Counted from the stretch's first letter, positions 18,576 to 28,397 are shown. The stretch is 64,000 nt of DNA from CBDFMR01 sp965249765 (GCA_965249765.1 CBDFMR010000005.1:248001-312000); one strand, 5' to 3'. Translations and numbers: made by a program. The notes: generated by a model from the letters alone, not told the origin.

Positions 18576-20363
18576 TTATTCAAAACGCTTTGAGAGCTCA
18601 TCAAGTTCTAGGTTGATGAAACATTTTCTACCACCGGGGCTTTGATAAGGATTTTCACAAGCGAATAACTGATCAACAATGTCAGATAATTCCACCTCAC
18701 TGAGCGGAGATCCACGACGTATACAGGTTGTCCGAGCGATCGATGCGGCAAGAGCCTCGTGAACTTGAGTGTTCATGTCACGATTCTCAGAAAACTGCTC
18801 GAGTAGATTCTCTATTATTTCTTTAGGTTCTGATTCATTGGTCATGCCCGCCGGAACCCCATGGATGATGAAGGAATTTTTCCCAAAATCCTCTATTTGG
18901 AATCCCATCAAATTTATCTGCTCCAGAATGTCAGTCAATACCGCAGCTCTTGAGGGATCCAATTCGATGGTTTGGGGAAACAAGGTCTTCTGCACAAGAG
19001 GCTTTTGTTCTGTGAGTGCGGACATACATCTTTCATATCCGATTCGTTCATGTGCAGCTTGTTGGTCGATAATTAAAAATCCAGATTTTATTTGTGTAAT
19101 GATGTATATATTATGTATTTGAAAAGGTGTTTTGTAGTACGCTTTCTTTTCATCGATTTCTAGCGGATCGTCACTCGACAAGCTAGGGATAATCACCTGC
19201 TTTTCATCATTCTTTTGCGTTTGCAGTCCTTCATAAATCTCTGCCCAACTTGATTTGCTCGGCCCTTCACCCGAAAATTGAGCCCCACCCATATTAGCGG
19301 GAGTGCCCATTGAGGATTTAACGATTCTTGTGCCTGGAATGGCAGGTGTTTCAAAATCTATAACGGGCGTGATACTATACCTACCTAATGCATGTCGGCA
19401 TGCGACTCTAATATAATTGTAGATCAGCCTCTCCTCTTCAAACTTTATTTCTGTCTTTGTCGGATGTACATTAATGTCAATACGAGATGGATCAATGGAC
19501 AGATCTAGAAAATAAGTGGGATATATATCCTTTGGCAAGAGAGCCTCATAGGCAGAGCGGATGGCATGATGGAGGTAGTTGCTCTTGATAAATCGTCTGT
19601 TGACAAAGATAAATTGCAGTCCCTTGGTTTTTTTCCCTCCCTCTGGTTTACCGATAAAACCACTCACCATCAAGTCGTCAAGTTCTTCAGCGATCGGGAT
19701 AAGATGGTCGTTGATCTGCTTGCCAAAAATATTTACTATGCGCTGCCTGGCATTGGATATAGGAAGGTGATAAACCTCTGCATCATTGTGATGCATTGAA
19801 AAGAAAATATCGTAATGAGTAAGCGCAACCCTATAAAACACATCCATGATGTGCTTCATTTCTACAGGATCTGATTTTAAAAACTTTCTTCTGGCAGGGA
19901 CCTTGTAAAATAGATTTCTCACAGATAACGATGTGCCTGACACGGAGGATACAGATTCTTGCTTTTCAACCTTTGAACCTCTAATAAGTAATCTAACACC
20001 TAGTTTATCGTCAGCTTTTTTTGAGATCAGTTCTACATGAGCAATAGCCGCAATAGATGCTAGAGCTTCTCCCCTGAATCCCATCGTCTTTATATGGAAC
20101 AGATCATCAGCCTTTTTGATCTTAGAGGTTGCATGTCTTTCAAAAGCCATTCTAGCATCAGTGACTGACATCCCGAATCCGTCGTCAATGACTTGTACAA
20201 GTGTTTTTCCCGAATCCTTGATAATGAGCTTAATAGAGGTGGCACCCGAGTCGATAGAATTCTCAAGAAGTTCTTTGACCACTGAGGCAGGTCGCTGGAT
20301 GACCTCACCAGCGGCTATCTGGTTGGCAATGGAGTCTGGTAGTAGTTGAATAATGTCTGCCAT
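18576..20363 (-). CDS. mutL: DNA mismatch repair protein MutL
   Basis: 595 residues. GHKL ATPase N-terminus: ELLENSIDSGA, DDGFGM, ATSKI and GFRGEALASI; then the transducer and a C-terminal dimerisation domain. The endonuclease motif DQHA-x2-E-x4-E appears as D433-Q-Q-A-x2-E439-x4-E444, with Gln for His. MutL links mismatch recognition to strand removal. It heads, after a small membrane-protein gene, the rhomboid-EEP-cysS operon. Confidence 0.97.
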   Translation of the reverse strand: MADIIQLLPDSIANQIAAGEVIQRPASVVKELLENSIDSGATSIKLIIKDSGKTLVQVIDDGFGMSVTDARMAFERHATSKIKKADDLFHIKTMGFRGEALASIAAIAHVELISKKADDKLGVRLLIRGSKVEKQESVSSVSGTSLSVRNLFYKVPARRKFLKSDPVEMKHIMDVFYRVALTHYDIFFSMHHNDAEVYHLPISNARQRIVNIFGKQINDHLIPIAEELDDLMVSGFIGKPEGGKKTKGLQFIFVNRRFIKSNYLHHAIRSAYEALLPKDIYPTYFLDLSIDPSRIDINVHPTKTEIKFEEERLIYNYIRVACRHALGRYSITPVIDFETPAIPGTRIVKSSMGTPANMGGAQFSGEGPSKSSWAEIYEGLQTQKNDEKQVIIPSLSSDDPLEIDEKKAYYKTPFQIHNIYIITQIKSGFLIIDQQAAHERIGYERCMSALTEQKPLVQKTLFPQTIELDPSRAAVLTDILEQINLMGFQIEDFGKNSFIIHGVPAGMTNESEPKEIIENLLEQFSENRDMNTQVHEALAASIARTTCIRRGSPLSEVELSDIVDQLFACENPYQSPGGRKCFINLELDELSKRFE

Positions 20364-20364
20364 G

Positions 20365-20688
20365 CTAACCTGATAAATTTTCTATGATGGTTATAAATTT
20401 ATCGCTGGTCATAATAAAGTAGGTAATCAACACGAGCATCATGATAATAACAATGAGACGAATTACTGATGTGGTTGATTCTTTTCTACTTATGCTTGTA
20501 CCCATTCGTGATCTGGTCTGAAATCCCGACTTTATTCGTTCTTTGGCCAACTCTTGATCAGACAGCGAATCGCCATCCTTATACCGACGTAACCGATTCT
20601 CCAAATCCTCTTTTTCGGGATCATAAAACCGGGGTATAAACTTGAATTTCTGATGCCTCGTCTGCTTTCCAAAACTGAATAAACCCAT
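20365..20688 (-). CDS. Small membrane-anchored protein, conserved in Bacteroidota
   Basis: 107 residues: a basic and charged N-terminal part containing FIPRFYDPEKEDLENR, then one transmembrane helix (~76-94) and a short tail. Homologues beside mutL or ribH are sometimes misnamed riboflavin synthase beta subunit. Function unknown. It ends 1 nt before mutL, so it is the first gene of that operon. Confidence 0.75.
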   Translation of the reverse strand: MGLFSFGKQTRHQKFKFIPRFYDPEKEDLENRLRRYKDGDSLSDQELAKERIKSGFQTRSRMGTSISRKESTTSVIRLIVIIMMLVLITYFIMTSDKFITIIENLSG

Positions 20689-20837
20689 GCCTAAGAAACT
20701 TTACACAATGATACAAAGTATTGCCGACGAAAGTGAAGATGATCAAAGTATCAATCAGAACCTTACATATTCATAAAGACATTAACATTTAATAGTAATT
20801 TAGTGCTTTAGAAAAATCCTTTTAATGATTACTCAAC

Positions 20838-22730
20838 ATGAGTGACCAAATAAAGCATGAATGTGGTCTGGCAATGATCAGGCTTCTCAAGCCGCTTTCC
20901 TTTTACAAGGAGAAATACGGAACTGCGCTCTATGGCCTGCATAAATTGCATCTACTTTTACAAAAGCAAAGAAACCGAGGACAAGACGGTGCGGGCCTTG
21001 CCACGATTAAGCTGGATACAGGACCCGGTCATAGATACATCAGTAGGAGAAGAAGTATTGATTCCAATTACATCAAAGATCTATTTGAAGGAGTATTTGA
21101 ACACTTTGAATCCCTGTCTGAGGAAAAAATGAACGACACGGAGTGGCTCAAAGAAAATATGCCATATACTGGTGAAATTCTTCTAGGACACCTGAGATAT
21201 GGAACCCATGGGTTAAATACGGTAGAGACATGTCACCCTTTCTTACGACTCAATAATTGGATAAGCAGAAACCTCGTTGTAGCAGGAAATTTCAACTTGA
21301 CGAATGTAGACGAACTTTTTTCCGAATTGCTCACCTATGGTCAATATCCTAAGGAGAAATCGGATACCGTTACAGTCATGGAAAAGATTGGTCATTTTCT
21401 CGATGATGAAGTCCAGCGTTTGTTCAATTGGTTTAAGCCTGAAGGCTATGACAATCAACAGATCAATGAGTTGATCGCTGAGCACATGGATGTTCGTAGA
21501 TTGTTACAACGAGCTTCAAGAAAATTTGATGGAGGATACGTGATGGCGGGCATTATCGGTCATGGAGATGCTTTTGTGCTACGTGATCCGTCAGGAATAA
21601 GACCGGCTTTCTATTATCACGATGACGAAGTAGTAGTCGTGGCATCTGAGAGACCTGCCATACAGACGGCATTCAATGTCAGATATAATGAGGTAAAAGA
21701 ACTGTCTAGAGGACATGCTCTCATTATCAAGAAGAACGGGAGAGTAAGTGAGGATTCCTTCAAGGATCAGTTACCTCGCACCGCATGCTCCTTTGAGCGT
21801 ATTTATTTTTCGAGAGGAACCGATAGAGATATTTATCTTGAAAGAAAGAAACTGGGCGAGTTATTGGCACCACGTATTATCAAGGAGGTTAATTATGATT
21901 TTGAGAATACAGTGTTTTCATTTATTCCCAATACAGCAGAGGTTGCCTTTCTAGGAATGGTTGAGGGAATACATAAGGAGTTGGCTAAAATCAAGAAAGA
22001 TAGAATCGTAGCCTTGGGTTCCAGTGCCACTGAAGAAGACATCGATGCAATACTGAACGTCCAACCGAGAGTCGAAAAGCTAGCAGTCAAAGATGCCAAG
22101 ATGCGCACATTCATCGCTGATGACATCAGCAGGAGTGAGTTAGTGCCATTGGTGTATGATGTTACATATGGCATTGTAAAAAATAATGTAGATACGCTGG
22201 TCTTGTTAGATGATTCAATAGTGAGAGGAACCACCTTGAAGAATAGTATCTTGAGTATTGTATCTAGACTCAAACCTAAGAAGATCATCATCGTCTCGTC
22301 AGCTCCACAAATTAGGTATCCCGATTGTTACGGGATAGACATGTCTAAGATGAAAAATTTCGTCGCATTCAACGCGCTTGTGAGCTTGCTCAAAGATGAT
22401 GGCAAAGAATCACTTATCGAGGAAACTTATATGAAATGTAAGTTACAAGAGGAACTTGACGGTGCGGACCGCGAAAATGTTATAAAGGCATTATACGATG
22501 AATATTCTCAAGAAGAAATATCCGATAGGATAGCGGAGATCGTCAAACCTGAGGGCATTAAACCAGAATTAAAGGTGATCTATCAGACAATTGAGAACCT
22601 ACATGAAGCATGTCCCAATAACAATGGAGATTGGTATTTTTCCGGCAATTATCCTACACCTGGTGGTTACAGGGTTGTGAATCGTTCATTTGTAAATTAC
22701 TTTGAGAAATTAGACGTAAGGGCCTACTAG
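20838..22730 (+). CDS. purF: Amidophosphoribosyltransferase (PurF-like)
   Basis: 630 residues, about 130 longer than E. coli PurF, a form I recall from Bacteroidota. N-terminal class-II glutamine amidotransferase with the nucleophile as Cys9 (HECGLAM), implying removal of a short propeptide; QRNRGQDGAG and GHLRYGTHG follow. The C-terminal phosphoribosyltransferase has the PRPP loop D458-D-S-I-V-R-G-T-T. It commits PRPP to purine synthesis. Divergent from the mutL operon. Confidence 0.93.
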   Translation: MSDQIKHECGLAMIRLLKPLSFYKEKYGTALYGLHKLHLLLQKQRNRGQDGAGLATIKLDTGPGHRYISRRRSIDSNYIKDLFEGVFEHFESLSEEKMNDTEWLKENMPYTGEILLGHLRYGTHGLNTVETCHPFLRLNNWISRNLVVAGNFNLTNVDELFSELLTYGQYPKEKSDTVTVMEKIGHFLDDEVQRLFNWFKPEGYDNQQINELIAEHMDVRRLLQRASRKFDGGYVMAGIIGHGDAFVLRDPSGIRPAFYYHDDEVVVVASERPAIQTAFNVRYNEVKELSRGHALIIKKNGRVSEDSFKDQLPRTACSFERIYFSRGTDRDIYLERKKLGELLAPRIIKEVNYDFENTVFSFIPNTAEVAFLGMVEGIHKELAKIKKDRIVALGSSATEEDIDAILNVQPRVEKLAVKDAKMRTFIADDISRSELVPLVYDVTYGIVKNNVDTLVLLDDSIVRGTTLKNSILSIVSRLKPKKIIIVSSAPQIRYPDCYGIDMSKMKNFVAFNALVSLLKDDGKESLIEETYMKCKLQEELDGADRENVIKALYDEYSQEEISDRIAEIVKPEGIKPELKVIYQTIENLHEACPNNNGDWYFSGNYPTPGGYRVVNRSFVNYFEKLDVRAY

Positions 22731-22780
22731 TAGGATTAATTACACCTTTCACTGAAATTCAACTTGTTATATATAACGAA

Positions 22781-22815
22781 TATTTGTAATTTTACCATGA
22801 AATTAATTACAAATA
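22781..22815 (+). promoter_or_regulatory. Perfect inverted repeat in the leader of the SPOR gene
   Basis: TATTTGTAATT (22781-22791) and its exact complement (22805-22815), 13-nt loop, ending 3 nt before the ATG at 22819. No T-run follows, so an operator or translation-control hairpin is more likely than a terminator. An ATG in the loop (22798) opens a 12-codon out-of-frame reading frame across the start. Confidence 0.45.
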
Positions 22816-22818
22816 CCC

Positions 22819-23436
22819 ATGGGTCGTTTATTTAAAATAGTATTATACGTCATTATTTTGGTCTTTGTTTACTTCTGGGTAATGACCGTTGCCAAGTCGT
22901 GTAACAATGATAGTATCAACGATATGGAGGTGCTTGAAGGGGATGAAGTAATAGAAGAAGAGGATGATTTTTTTGAGTTCTCAGATGACAAGGATAAAGA
23001 TTCAGATGAATTTGAGGATGAAGAAATCAATGACTCTGATGGTCAATACCTCTCTGGAGATCCTATAGATTATGAAGCACTGGATGACGAGATAAAGAAA
23101 ACGGAAACTCCTCCTACTAAGAAGTCCACCGTAAAACCTAAAAAGCGAGTGGCAGCACCAGTAAAGAAGGTTCCTACAACAAAAACTACTACTAAGTCGT
23201 CTTTGTATGGCGATTACCTTGTCATCGCAGGTAGTTTTAGAGAAACATCCAATGCTAGTATTATGAAGAGCAAGCTAAGTAAGTTGGGCTATCCCTCAGA
23301 AGTTGTCAATTTTGATGAATCATCTCTCGATGTTGTTATTGCAGGCCGATACAAATCGAGAAACGAAGCGGATAGAGCTTCATCAGAACTCTCAGGTAAG
23401 GGAATTGATAATTATGTGCATAGAAAGCAACTGTAG
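22819..23436 (+). CDS. SPOR-domain membrane protein
   Basis: 205 residues: one N-terminal membrane helix (~7-25), a very acidic stretch (~35-80), a Lys/Pro/Thr-rich linker (~85-130) and a C-terminal SPOR domain (~131-205, starting YGDYLVIAGSF). SPOR domains bind denuded septal peptidoglycan, so the protein probably sits at the division site. The layout is a single-pass inner-membrane protein with a long periplasmic spacer. Confidence 0.9.
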   Translation: MGRLFKIVLYVIILVFVYFWVMTVAKSCNNDSINDMEVLEGDEVIEEEDDFFEFSDDKDKDSDEFEDEEINDSDGQYLSGDPIDYEALDDEIKKTETPPTKKSTVKPKKRVAAPVKKVPTTKTTTKSSLYGDYLVIAGSFRETSNASIMKSKLSKLGYPSEVVNFDESSLDVVIAGRYKSRNEADRASSELSGKGIDNYVHRKQL

Positions 23437-23477
23437 TCCACAATGGGTACGTTCGTCAAACCTTCGTCCTTGCATTC

Positions 23478-24380
23478 TTATTTCTGTAAACTTAATAGAA
23501 TGGCTAAACTCTCTTCTATTTGGCCCCCCTCTATTTTGCTTTTAGAATATCGATGAAGATTTTCTCTTGCATCACCCTCCCTCAGAATATATTGCACCTC
23601 ATCACTATGCTTGGCTCTTTCTATGTCCTCATCAGTCGGTAGGGAATGGCACCCCGCCAGCAGACCTATATCATTGCCCGTTAACACTTTACTCTCCTTG
23701 ACATGGTCTGGCAGTGAATTATATCCAATAACATCCTTGGTCACCTCCTGTATGATTGTATGGATGGCCTCACCACTGGCTCTGGCATAGAATGCTCTAC
23801 CCATCCGCCCCATCAAGTCAATCTTGTGAGGATCTATGCGATCTCGATCGTCTATGACTGCTTCTGCAATGTGTAAGGCTACAATCTCACAAATGATCAG
23901 ATGCCCTGCTCCACCATGTGTACCCAAGCTGATGATGTCCTTTACCTTGCACTCCATATTGACGGGGGACTCTTTTACACGAGGAGCTGATACGTGTATT
24001 GATTCAATCGGCGTGAGTCCTGTCTTGTCAAACTCGCTTTCATCGCTCGGAAACTGGACCGAACTAACAGCCATCTGTCTAACTATGTCATAACTTACAA
24101 CATTGATTACCGCCTCCCTGGTGTCTTCTACATTTTTCAAGGTATCCTTTGTCGTATTGTCAACTACTCTTCTGTTGGAAGAAAATACAGCAATAGGCGG
24201 GTTGGACGAAAAGACATTGAAAAAGCTATAGGGTGCCAGATTAGCTACTCCATTGGTACCTAGAGTACTTACGAAAGCTATAGGTCTAGGTGACACTGAT
24301 CCTAGCAAATATTGGTGAAGATCTCTAGTAGGTATTTCCCCGGGGGTGATAATTCTTTTCTTTTCTTGATTGTCCGTCAT
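23478..24380 (-). CDS. Flavin reductase family protein
   Basis: 300 residues. N-terminal FMN-binding split-barrel with SPRPIAFVSTLG and NLAPYSFFNVFSSNPP, typical of the flavin reductase-like (DIM6/NTAB) family. It reduces or binds flavin; partner oxygenase unknown. Convergent with the SPOR gene and 82 nt from the divergent TlpA gene. Confidence 0.88.
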   Translation of the reverse strand: MTDNQEKKRIITPGEIPTRDLHQYLLGSVSPRPIAFVSTLGTNGVANLAPYSFFNVFSSNPPIAVFSSNRRVVDNTTKDTLKNVEDTREAVINVVSYDIVRQMAVSSVQFPSDESEFDKTGLTPIESIHVSAPRVKESPVNMECKVKDIISLGTHGGAGHLIICEIVALHIAEAVIDDRDRIDPHKIDLMGRMGRAFYARASGEAIHTIIQEVTKDVIGYNSLPDHVKESKVLTGNDIGLLAGCHSLPTDEDIERAKHSDEVQYILREGDARENLHRYSKSKIEGGQIEESLAILLSLQK

Positions 24381-24462
24381 CTGATACTAGTTGGTTTATT
24401 GTAAACTAAAGGTGCAATTTTTAGTTTTTATCTTGAGACATTCTTGACATAACTTTTCATAT

Positions 24463-24975
24463 ATGATGACGAAAGTTCTATATGTACTTCTTGCACTAGC
24501 CGTAATAGCTTACATAGCTTATCGCTTTGTTTTTAATCCAGTCGCAGAGACAGGAACCAAAGCTCCAGAAATCGAAAGGAAGTTGATCGATGGTACAGAT
24601 TTTAATATTTCTGATCTCAGAGGAGAATATGTCCTAGTTGACTTTTGGGGATCATGGTGCCCTCCATGTAGGAAAGAAAATCCTATGATTGCATGGCTCC
24701 ATGATAAGTATTCTGACAAAGGTTTGAATGTCTTGAGTATTGCCGTAGAGAAAAATGACAGAGGTCACGCCAGAGCTATCAAAAAGGACAAACTCAGTTG
24801 GCCCCTTCACATTTTAGAAACGAGCAAACTCGTACTCTCTTCACCTTTGGCCAGAGCCTATGGTGTCACCGATTTACCCTCAAAATTCCTAATAGACCCT
24901 AAAGGGAATATCATTTTATCAAACCCCACCATCAAACAAATAGACGACTGGCTTTCTGTACGTCTGACTGACTGA
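24463..24975 (+). CDS. TlpA-like membrane-anchored thioredoxin
   Basis: 170 residues. Uncleaved signal anchor (~3-22) and a thioredoxin fold with the redox pair C66-P-P-C69 and the cis-Pro region (TDLPSKFLID). It reduces or isomerises disulfides outside the cytoplasm. Two adjacent ATGs (24463, 24466) are equivalent starts. Confidence 0.9.
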   Translation: MMTKVLYVLLALAVIAYIAYRFVFNPVAETGTKAPEIERKLIDGTDFNISDLRGEYVLVDFWGSWCPPCRKENPMIAWLHDKYSDKGLNVLSIAVEKNDRGHARAIKKDKLSWPLHILETSKLVLSSPLARAYGVTDLPSKFLIDPKGNIILSNPTIKQIDDWLSVRLTD

Positions 24976-25040
24976 CACGAAATCTTAATAATTTTGCTTT
25001 TTTTGCGCCATATTGGCTTATTTAGGCCATTGGCAAACAT

Positions 25041-25053
25041 ATTGATAATCAAT
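25041..25053. promoter_or_regulatory. Palindrome ATTGATAATCAAT upstream of grpE
   Basis: A 13-bp odd-length perfect palindrome just before the grpE start. It could be an operator of the grpE-dnaJ operon; it is short and AT-rich, so chance is possible. No CIRCE-type 9-9-9 repeat is present. Confidence 0.25.
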
Positions 25054-25057
25054 AGAA

Positions 25058-25609
25058 GTGATCAAAAAAGTAATAGACAGGATGACCAAGAAAGTTGACA
25101 CTGAAGAAATGGTGGAAGAGCAACCCCAGAAAGCAAAGAAGAGAAAGAATAAGAAGGATGACCAAATAACGGAGCTAACAACTCAGGTTAGCGAACAGAA
25201 GGACAAATTCCTACGTCTGTTTGCAGAGTTCGACAATTTCAAGAAAAGAAATATCAAAGAACGCCTAGAATTGATGAGCACCGCTGCAGAAGATACCTTA
25301 AGATCTCTACTTCCCATTTTAGATGATTTTGACAGGGCTAAGAAGGCGGCTGATGATGAGAATTCTGAAGAGTCGTTTAGCGAAGGGGTGTCACTTGTCT
25401 ATAACAAGCTACATTCAACGCTCTCAAATAGAGGACTCAAAGCAATGGAATCCAATGGAGAGGATTTTGACCCCGAAACCCACGAGGCTATTTCTGAGAT
25501 ACCGGCAGGGTCAGATGATATGAAAGGAAAAATAATAGATACGGTGGAAAAGGGGTACTTTCTTAATGAGAAGATTATACGTCACGCCAAAGTAGTCGTG
25601 GGTAAATAA
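25058..25609 (+). CDS. grpE: Nucleotide exchange factor GrpE
   Basis: 183 residues from GTG at 25058; an ATG at 25082 would shorten it by eight residues and is equally credible. A charged N-terminal tail, a long coiled coil (~45-100, with FLRLFAEFDNFKKRN), and the beta domain (EAISEIPAGSDDMKGKIIDTVEKGY). It releases ADP from DnaK. Directly followed by dnaJ (5 nt); dnaK is not in the window. Confidence 0.95.
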   Translation: MIKKVIDRMTKKVDTEEMVEEQPQKAKKRKNKKDDQITELTTQVSEQKDKFLRLFAEFDNFKKRNIKERLELMSTAAEDTLRSLLPILDDFDRAKKAADDENSEESFSEGVSLVYNKLHSTLSNRGLKAMESNGEDFDPETHEAISEIPAGSDDMKGKIIDTVEKGYFLNEKIIRHAKVVVGK

Positions 25610-25614
25610 ACAAT

Positions 25615-26760
25615 ATGGCTAAAAAAGATTTCTATGAGATTTTAGGTGTATCGAAGGAAGCCGATGAGTCGACTATAAAAAAGGCGTATCGTAAGACTGC
25701 GATGAAGTACCACCCGGATAAAAATCCAGATAATAAGGCAGCTGAGGAGAAGTTTAAAGAAGCTGCTGAGGCCTATGAGGTTTTGTCCGATGCTGACAAA
25801 AAGGCTAGATATGACCGCTATGGTCATGCAGGAGTAGATTCTTCATTTGGAGGAAGGGGTGGATATACAATGGATGATATCTTCAGCCAATTTGGTGATA
25901 TTTTTGGTGATGCAGGAAGCCCCTTTGAGAGTTTTTTTGGAGGAGGAAGGAGAACTACAAGGAGAGGAGAGCGTGGATCCAACATCAGAATAAAGGTGGC
26001 ACTCACCCTCGAAGAAATAGAAAGCGGAGTAAAGAAAAAGATAAAGGTAAAGAAGCAAGTCAAGTGTGATACTTGTGATGGCTCGGGTGCCAAAGACGGT
26101 AACTCAATCACTACTTGTTCTACATGCCGAGGGGCAGGCATGGTAACTCAGGTCAAGAGCACCTTCCTAGGTCAAATGCAGACAACAGCTCCATGTCCTA
26201 CCTGTAGTGGTACTGGACAAAAGATAACAAATGCTTGTCCTGCCTGTAAATCCGAGGGTAGAACTTATGGGTCTGAGACGATCGAAATAGATATTCCAGC
26301 GGGAGTAGAACATGGAATGCAATTGTCAATGAGAGGGAAAGGAAATGCCGGAAAGCAAGGTGCATCAGCTGGAGATCTCTTGATAAACATTGAATTAAAG
26401 AACCACGAGCATTTTAGCAGGGATGGGATGAACATCATCTATGACTTGTTTGTCAATTTTGCTGATGCTGCTTTAGGTACATCTGTAGAAGTACCAGTAC
26501 TCAATGGGAAAGTCAAAATCAAGATTCCGCCAGGTACACAAGCAGGTAAAATATTTAGACTAAGAGGGAAAGGGTTGCCATCAGTTCAATCTTATGGAAA
26601 GGGCGATCATCTTATCAATGTCAACATCTGGACCCCCAAGGCACTAAATGACGAGGAAAGAGAACTAATGGAGAAGCTAAAAGACATGCCCAATTTCAAG
26701 CCCAACCCAGGAAAATCTGAAAAGGGATTCTTCGAGCGGATGAAAGATTACTTCGATTGA
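25615..26760 (+). CDS. dnaJ: Chaperone DnaJ
   Basis: 381 residues. J domain (1-70) with the HPD motif (KYHPDK), a Gly/Phe-rich segment (~75-125), four zinc-finger repeats (CDTCDGSG, CSTCRGAG, CPTCSGTG and a fourth, CPACKSEG, with Ser for the usual Gly), and C-terminal substrate-binding domains. It stimulates DnaK. Stop and gldH start overlap by 1 nt (TGATG). Confidence 0.98.
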   Translation: MAKKDFYEILGVSKEADESTIKKAYRKTAMKYHPDKNPDNKAAEEKFKEAAEAYEVLSDADKKARYDRYGHAGVDSSFGGRGGYTMDDIFSQFGDIFGDAGSPFESFFGGGRRTTRRGERGSNIRIKVALTLEEIESGVKKKIKVKKQVKCDTCDGSGAKDGNSITTCSTCRGAGMVTQVKSTFLGQMQTTAPCPTCSGTGQKITNACPACKSEGRTYGSETIEIDIPAGVEHGMQLSMRGKGNAGKQGASAGDLLINIELKNHEHFSRDGMNIIYDLFVNFADAALGTSVEVPVLNGKVKIKIPPGTQAGKIFRLRGKGLPSVQSYGKGDHLINVNIWTPKALNDEERELMEKLKDMPNFKPNPGKSEKGFFERMKDYFD

Positions 26761-27239
26761 TGAGAGCAGTCGCGACAATAGCTTTTTGTGTTGCACTACT
26801 GATTGGATGTAAAGAGCGACCCTATTACAGTAATAAAATACTTGTCGATAAGCGCGGATGGGAGTACGATAATGAAATATCCTTTTCAGTAGATGTAAAG
26901 AATATTAACGAGATGTATGACATCTTCTTGAACCTAGGCCATATAAGAGATTTTGATTATCAAAACCTATATCTCGATATTTCTACAACCTATCCTGACG
27001 TCAACAAATCCAAAGATCGCCTATCACTTCAACTGATGAATAAGATGGGAAAATGGAACGGAGACTGTGGCGGCCAGATATGCTCATCAGAGTTTGTACT
27101 CAAAGAAAATTTTAAGTTCAAGGAGAGTGGAGCGTACATTATTGGATTTTCTCAGGGATCCCGTACTCCTATCTTACAGGGAATTCAGTATTTGCAATTG
27201 GAGATGTATCCCAGCAAGGAGTCTAGGACAGGTGACTAA
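26760..27239 (+). CDS. gldH: Gliding motility lipoprotein GldH
   Basis: 159 residues from the ATG at 26760 (a TTG at 26757 is less likely). Lipobox LIGC, then the GldH pattern: W-x-Y in the first mature segment, DYQNLYLDIST, and a GKWNGDCGG motif in the second half. Required for gliding and type IX secretion in Flavobacterium johnsoniae; likely here too. Placement directly behind dnaJ suggests co-transcription with the chaperones. Confidence 0.87.
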   Translation: MRAVATIAFCVALLIGCKERPYYSNKILVDKRGWEYDNEISFSVDVKNINEMYDIFLNLGHIRDFDYQNLYLDISTTYPDVNKSKDRLSLQLMNKMGKWNGDCGGQICSSEFVLKENFKFKESGAYIIGFSQGSRTPILQGIQYLQLEMYPSKESRTGD

Positions 27240-27275
27240 TGACTATATTTGACATCACAATAAAACACCAATAGA

Positions 27276-28385
27276 TTGTTATTACTAATACTGTTTTTTT
27301 TACTGTCAATAATTTTTTCTTTCATGTGCTCCGTCTGGGAAGCAGTCCTACTAAGTATCACTCCCTCATTTGTAGAGATAGAAAAAGAAAAGGGATCGGA
27401 CTTAGGTAGAACTTTGCAAGAATACAAAGATGAAATAGATCGGCCGCTCTCAGCCATCCTGACGCTCAACACAATCGCCCATACCGTAGGTGCTATTGGA
27501 GTGGGCGCCCAAGCTGGAAAGGTATTAGGAGGCAGTGATGTGGAGATAGCAGGTATGGCATTGCCGTTTAGCTGGGAGACCATTATTGCTGTTCTGATGA
27601 CATTGGCTATTCTTATCTTATCTGAGATTATTCCTAAGACACTCGGAGCAAATTACTGGAAGGGTCTTGTTCCATTTACAGTAAAATCCTTGAAGGTTAT
27701 TTCGGTAATACTTTTTCCATTTGTATGGATAAGCCAGCTGATAACCAAGGCTCTAAAAAAGGACAAATCAAAAAGTGTACTTAGTCGTGCAGACTTTTCA
27801 GCGATAGCTAGGGTAGGAGAGAAAACAGGAGCCATAGCTCCAAGCGAATCAAGAATCATTGATAACCTTCTCAGGTTTTCATCAATACGTGTAAAAGATA
27901 TAATGACGCCTCGTACTGTAGTGAAGGTAGCTAAGGAGGATATGACAATAAGGGACTTCTATGAAGAGAATAAAAAACTACGATTTTCAAGGATTCCCAT
28001 CTTTAAAGAGTCAAAAGATCATATTGTAGGTTTTGTAATGAAGGATGATATCTTATCTAAGATAATAGACAAAGATGGTGACCTGAATCTCAATAGTATC
28101 ATGAGAAAAATCACGGTACTCAATGATAACCTCAAAATCCAACAGGCCTTTGACTTGTTGGTCGAAGACAAAGAACACATAGCATTGGTTGTCGATGAAT
28201 TTGGAGGTACAGCCGGTATTGTGACCATGGAGGACATCATGGAAACTTTACTAGGAATTGAGATTGTTGATGAGTTTGACAATGTTGAAGACCTTCAGGA
28301 ATTGGCACGCAAAAACTGGAAGAAACGTGCAGTTGCCATGGGTATTATCTCAGGAAACGAGGAGACGACCAAGGTGACTTCCTAA
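27276..28385 (+). CDS. CNNM/CBS-domain membrane protein (hemolysin family)
   Basis: 369 residues from TTG at 27276; an in-frame TAA lies just upstream and the first ATG (27324) would remove half of the first helix. Four-helix CNNM (DUF21) domain, then a CBS pair (~205-325, SSIRVKDIMTPRTVV and GTAGIVTMEDIMETLLG). The usual C-terminal CorC/HlyC domain is absent. Family members are linked to Mg/Na or Co transport; hemolysin is a historic name. Confidence 0.88.
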   Translation: MLLLILFFLLSIIFSFMCSVWEAVLLSITPSFVEIEKEKGSDLGRTLQEYKDEIDRPLSAILTLNTIAHTVGAIGVGAQAGKVLGGSDVEIAGMALPFSWETIIAVLMTLAILILSEIIPKTLGANYWKGLVPFTVKSLKVISVILFPFVWISQLITKALKKDKSKSVLSRADFSAIARVGEKTGAIAPSESRIIDNLLRFSSIRVKDIMTPRTVVKVAKEDMTIRDFYEENKKLRFSRIPIFKESKDHIVGFVMKDDILSKIIDKDGDLNLNSIMRKITVLNDNLKIQQAFDLLVEDKEHIALVVDEFGGTAGIVTMEDIMETLLGIEIVDEFDNVEDLQELARKNWKKRAVAMGIISGNEETTKVTS

Positions 28386-28397
28386 CCACTAAGTTTT

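Noticed and set aside
20838..20870. PurF nucleophile at Cys9 as a sign of a wrong start
   Set aside because: The residues before it fit the long Bacteroidota form as I recall it; a short propeptide is normal.
27276..28385. Hemolysin toxin
   Set aside because: CNNM plus CBS architecture indicates an ion-transport-type protein; the toxin name is historical.
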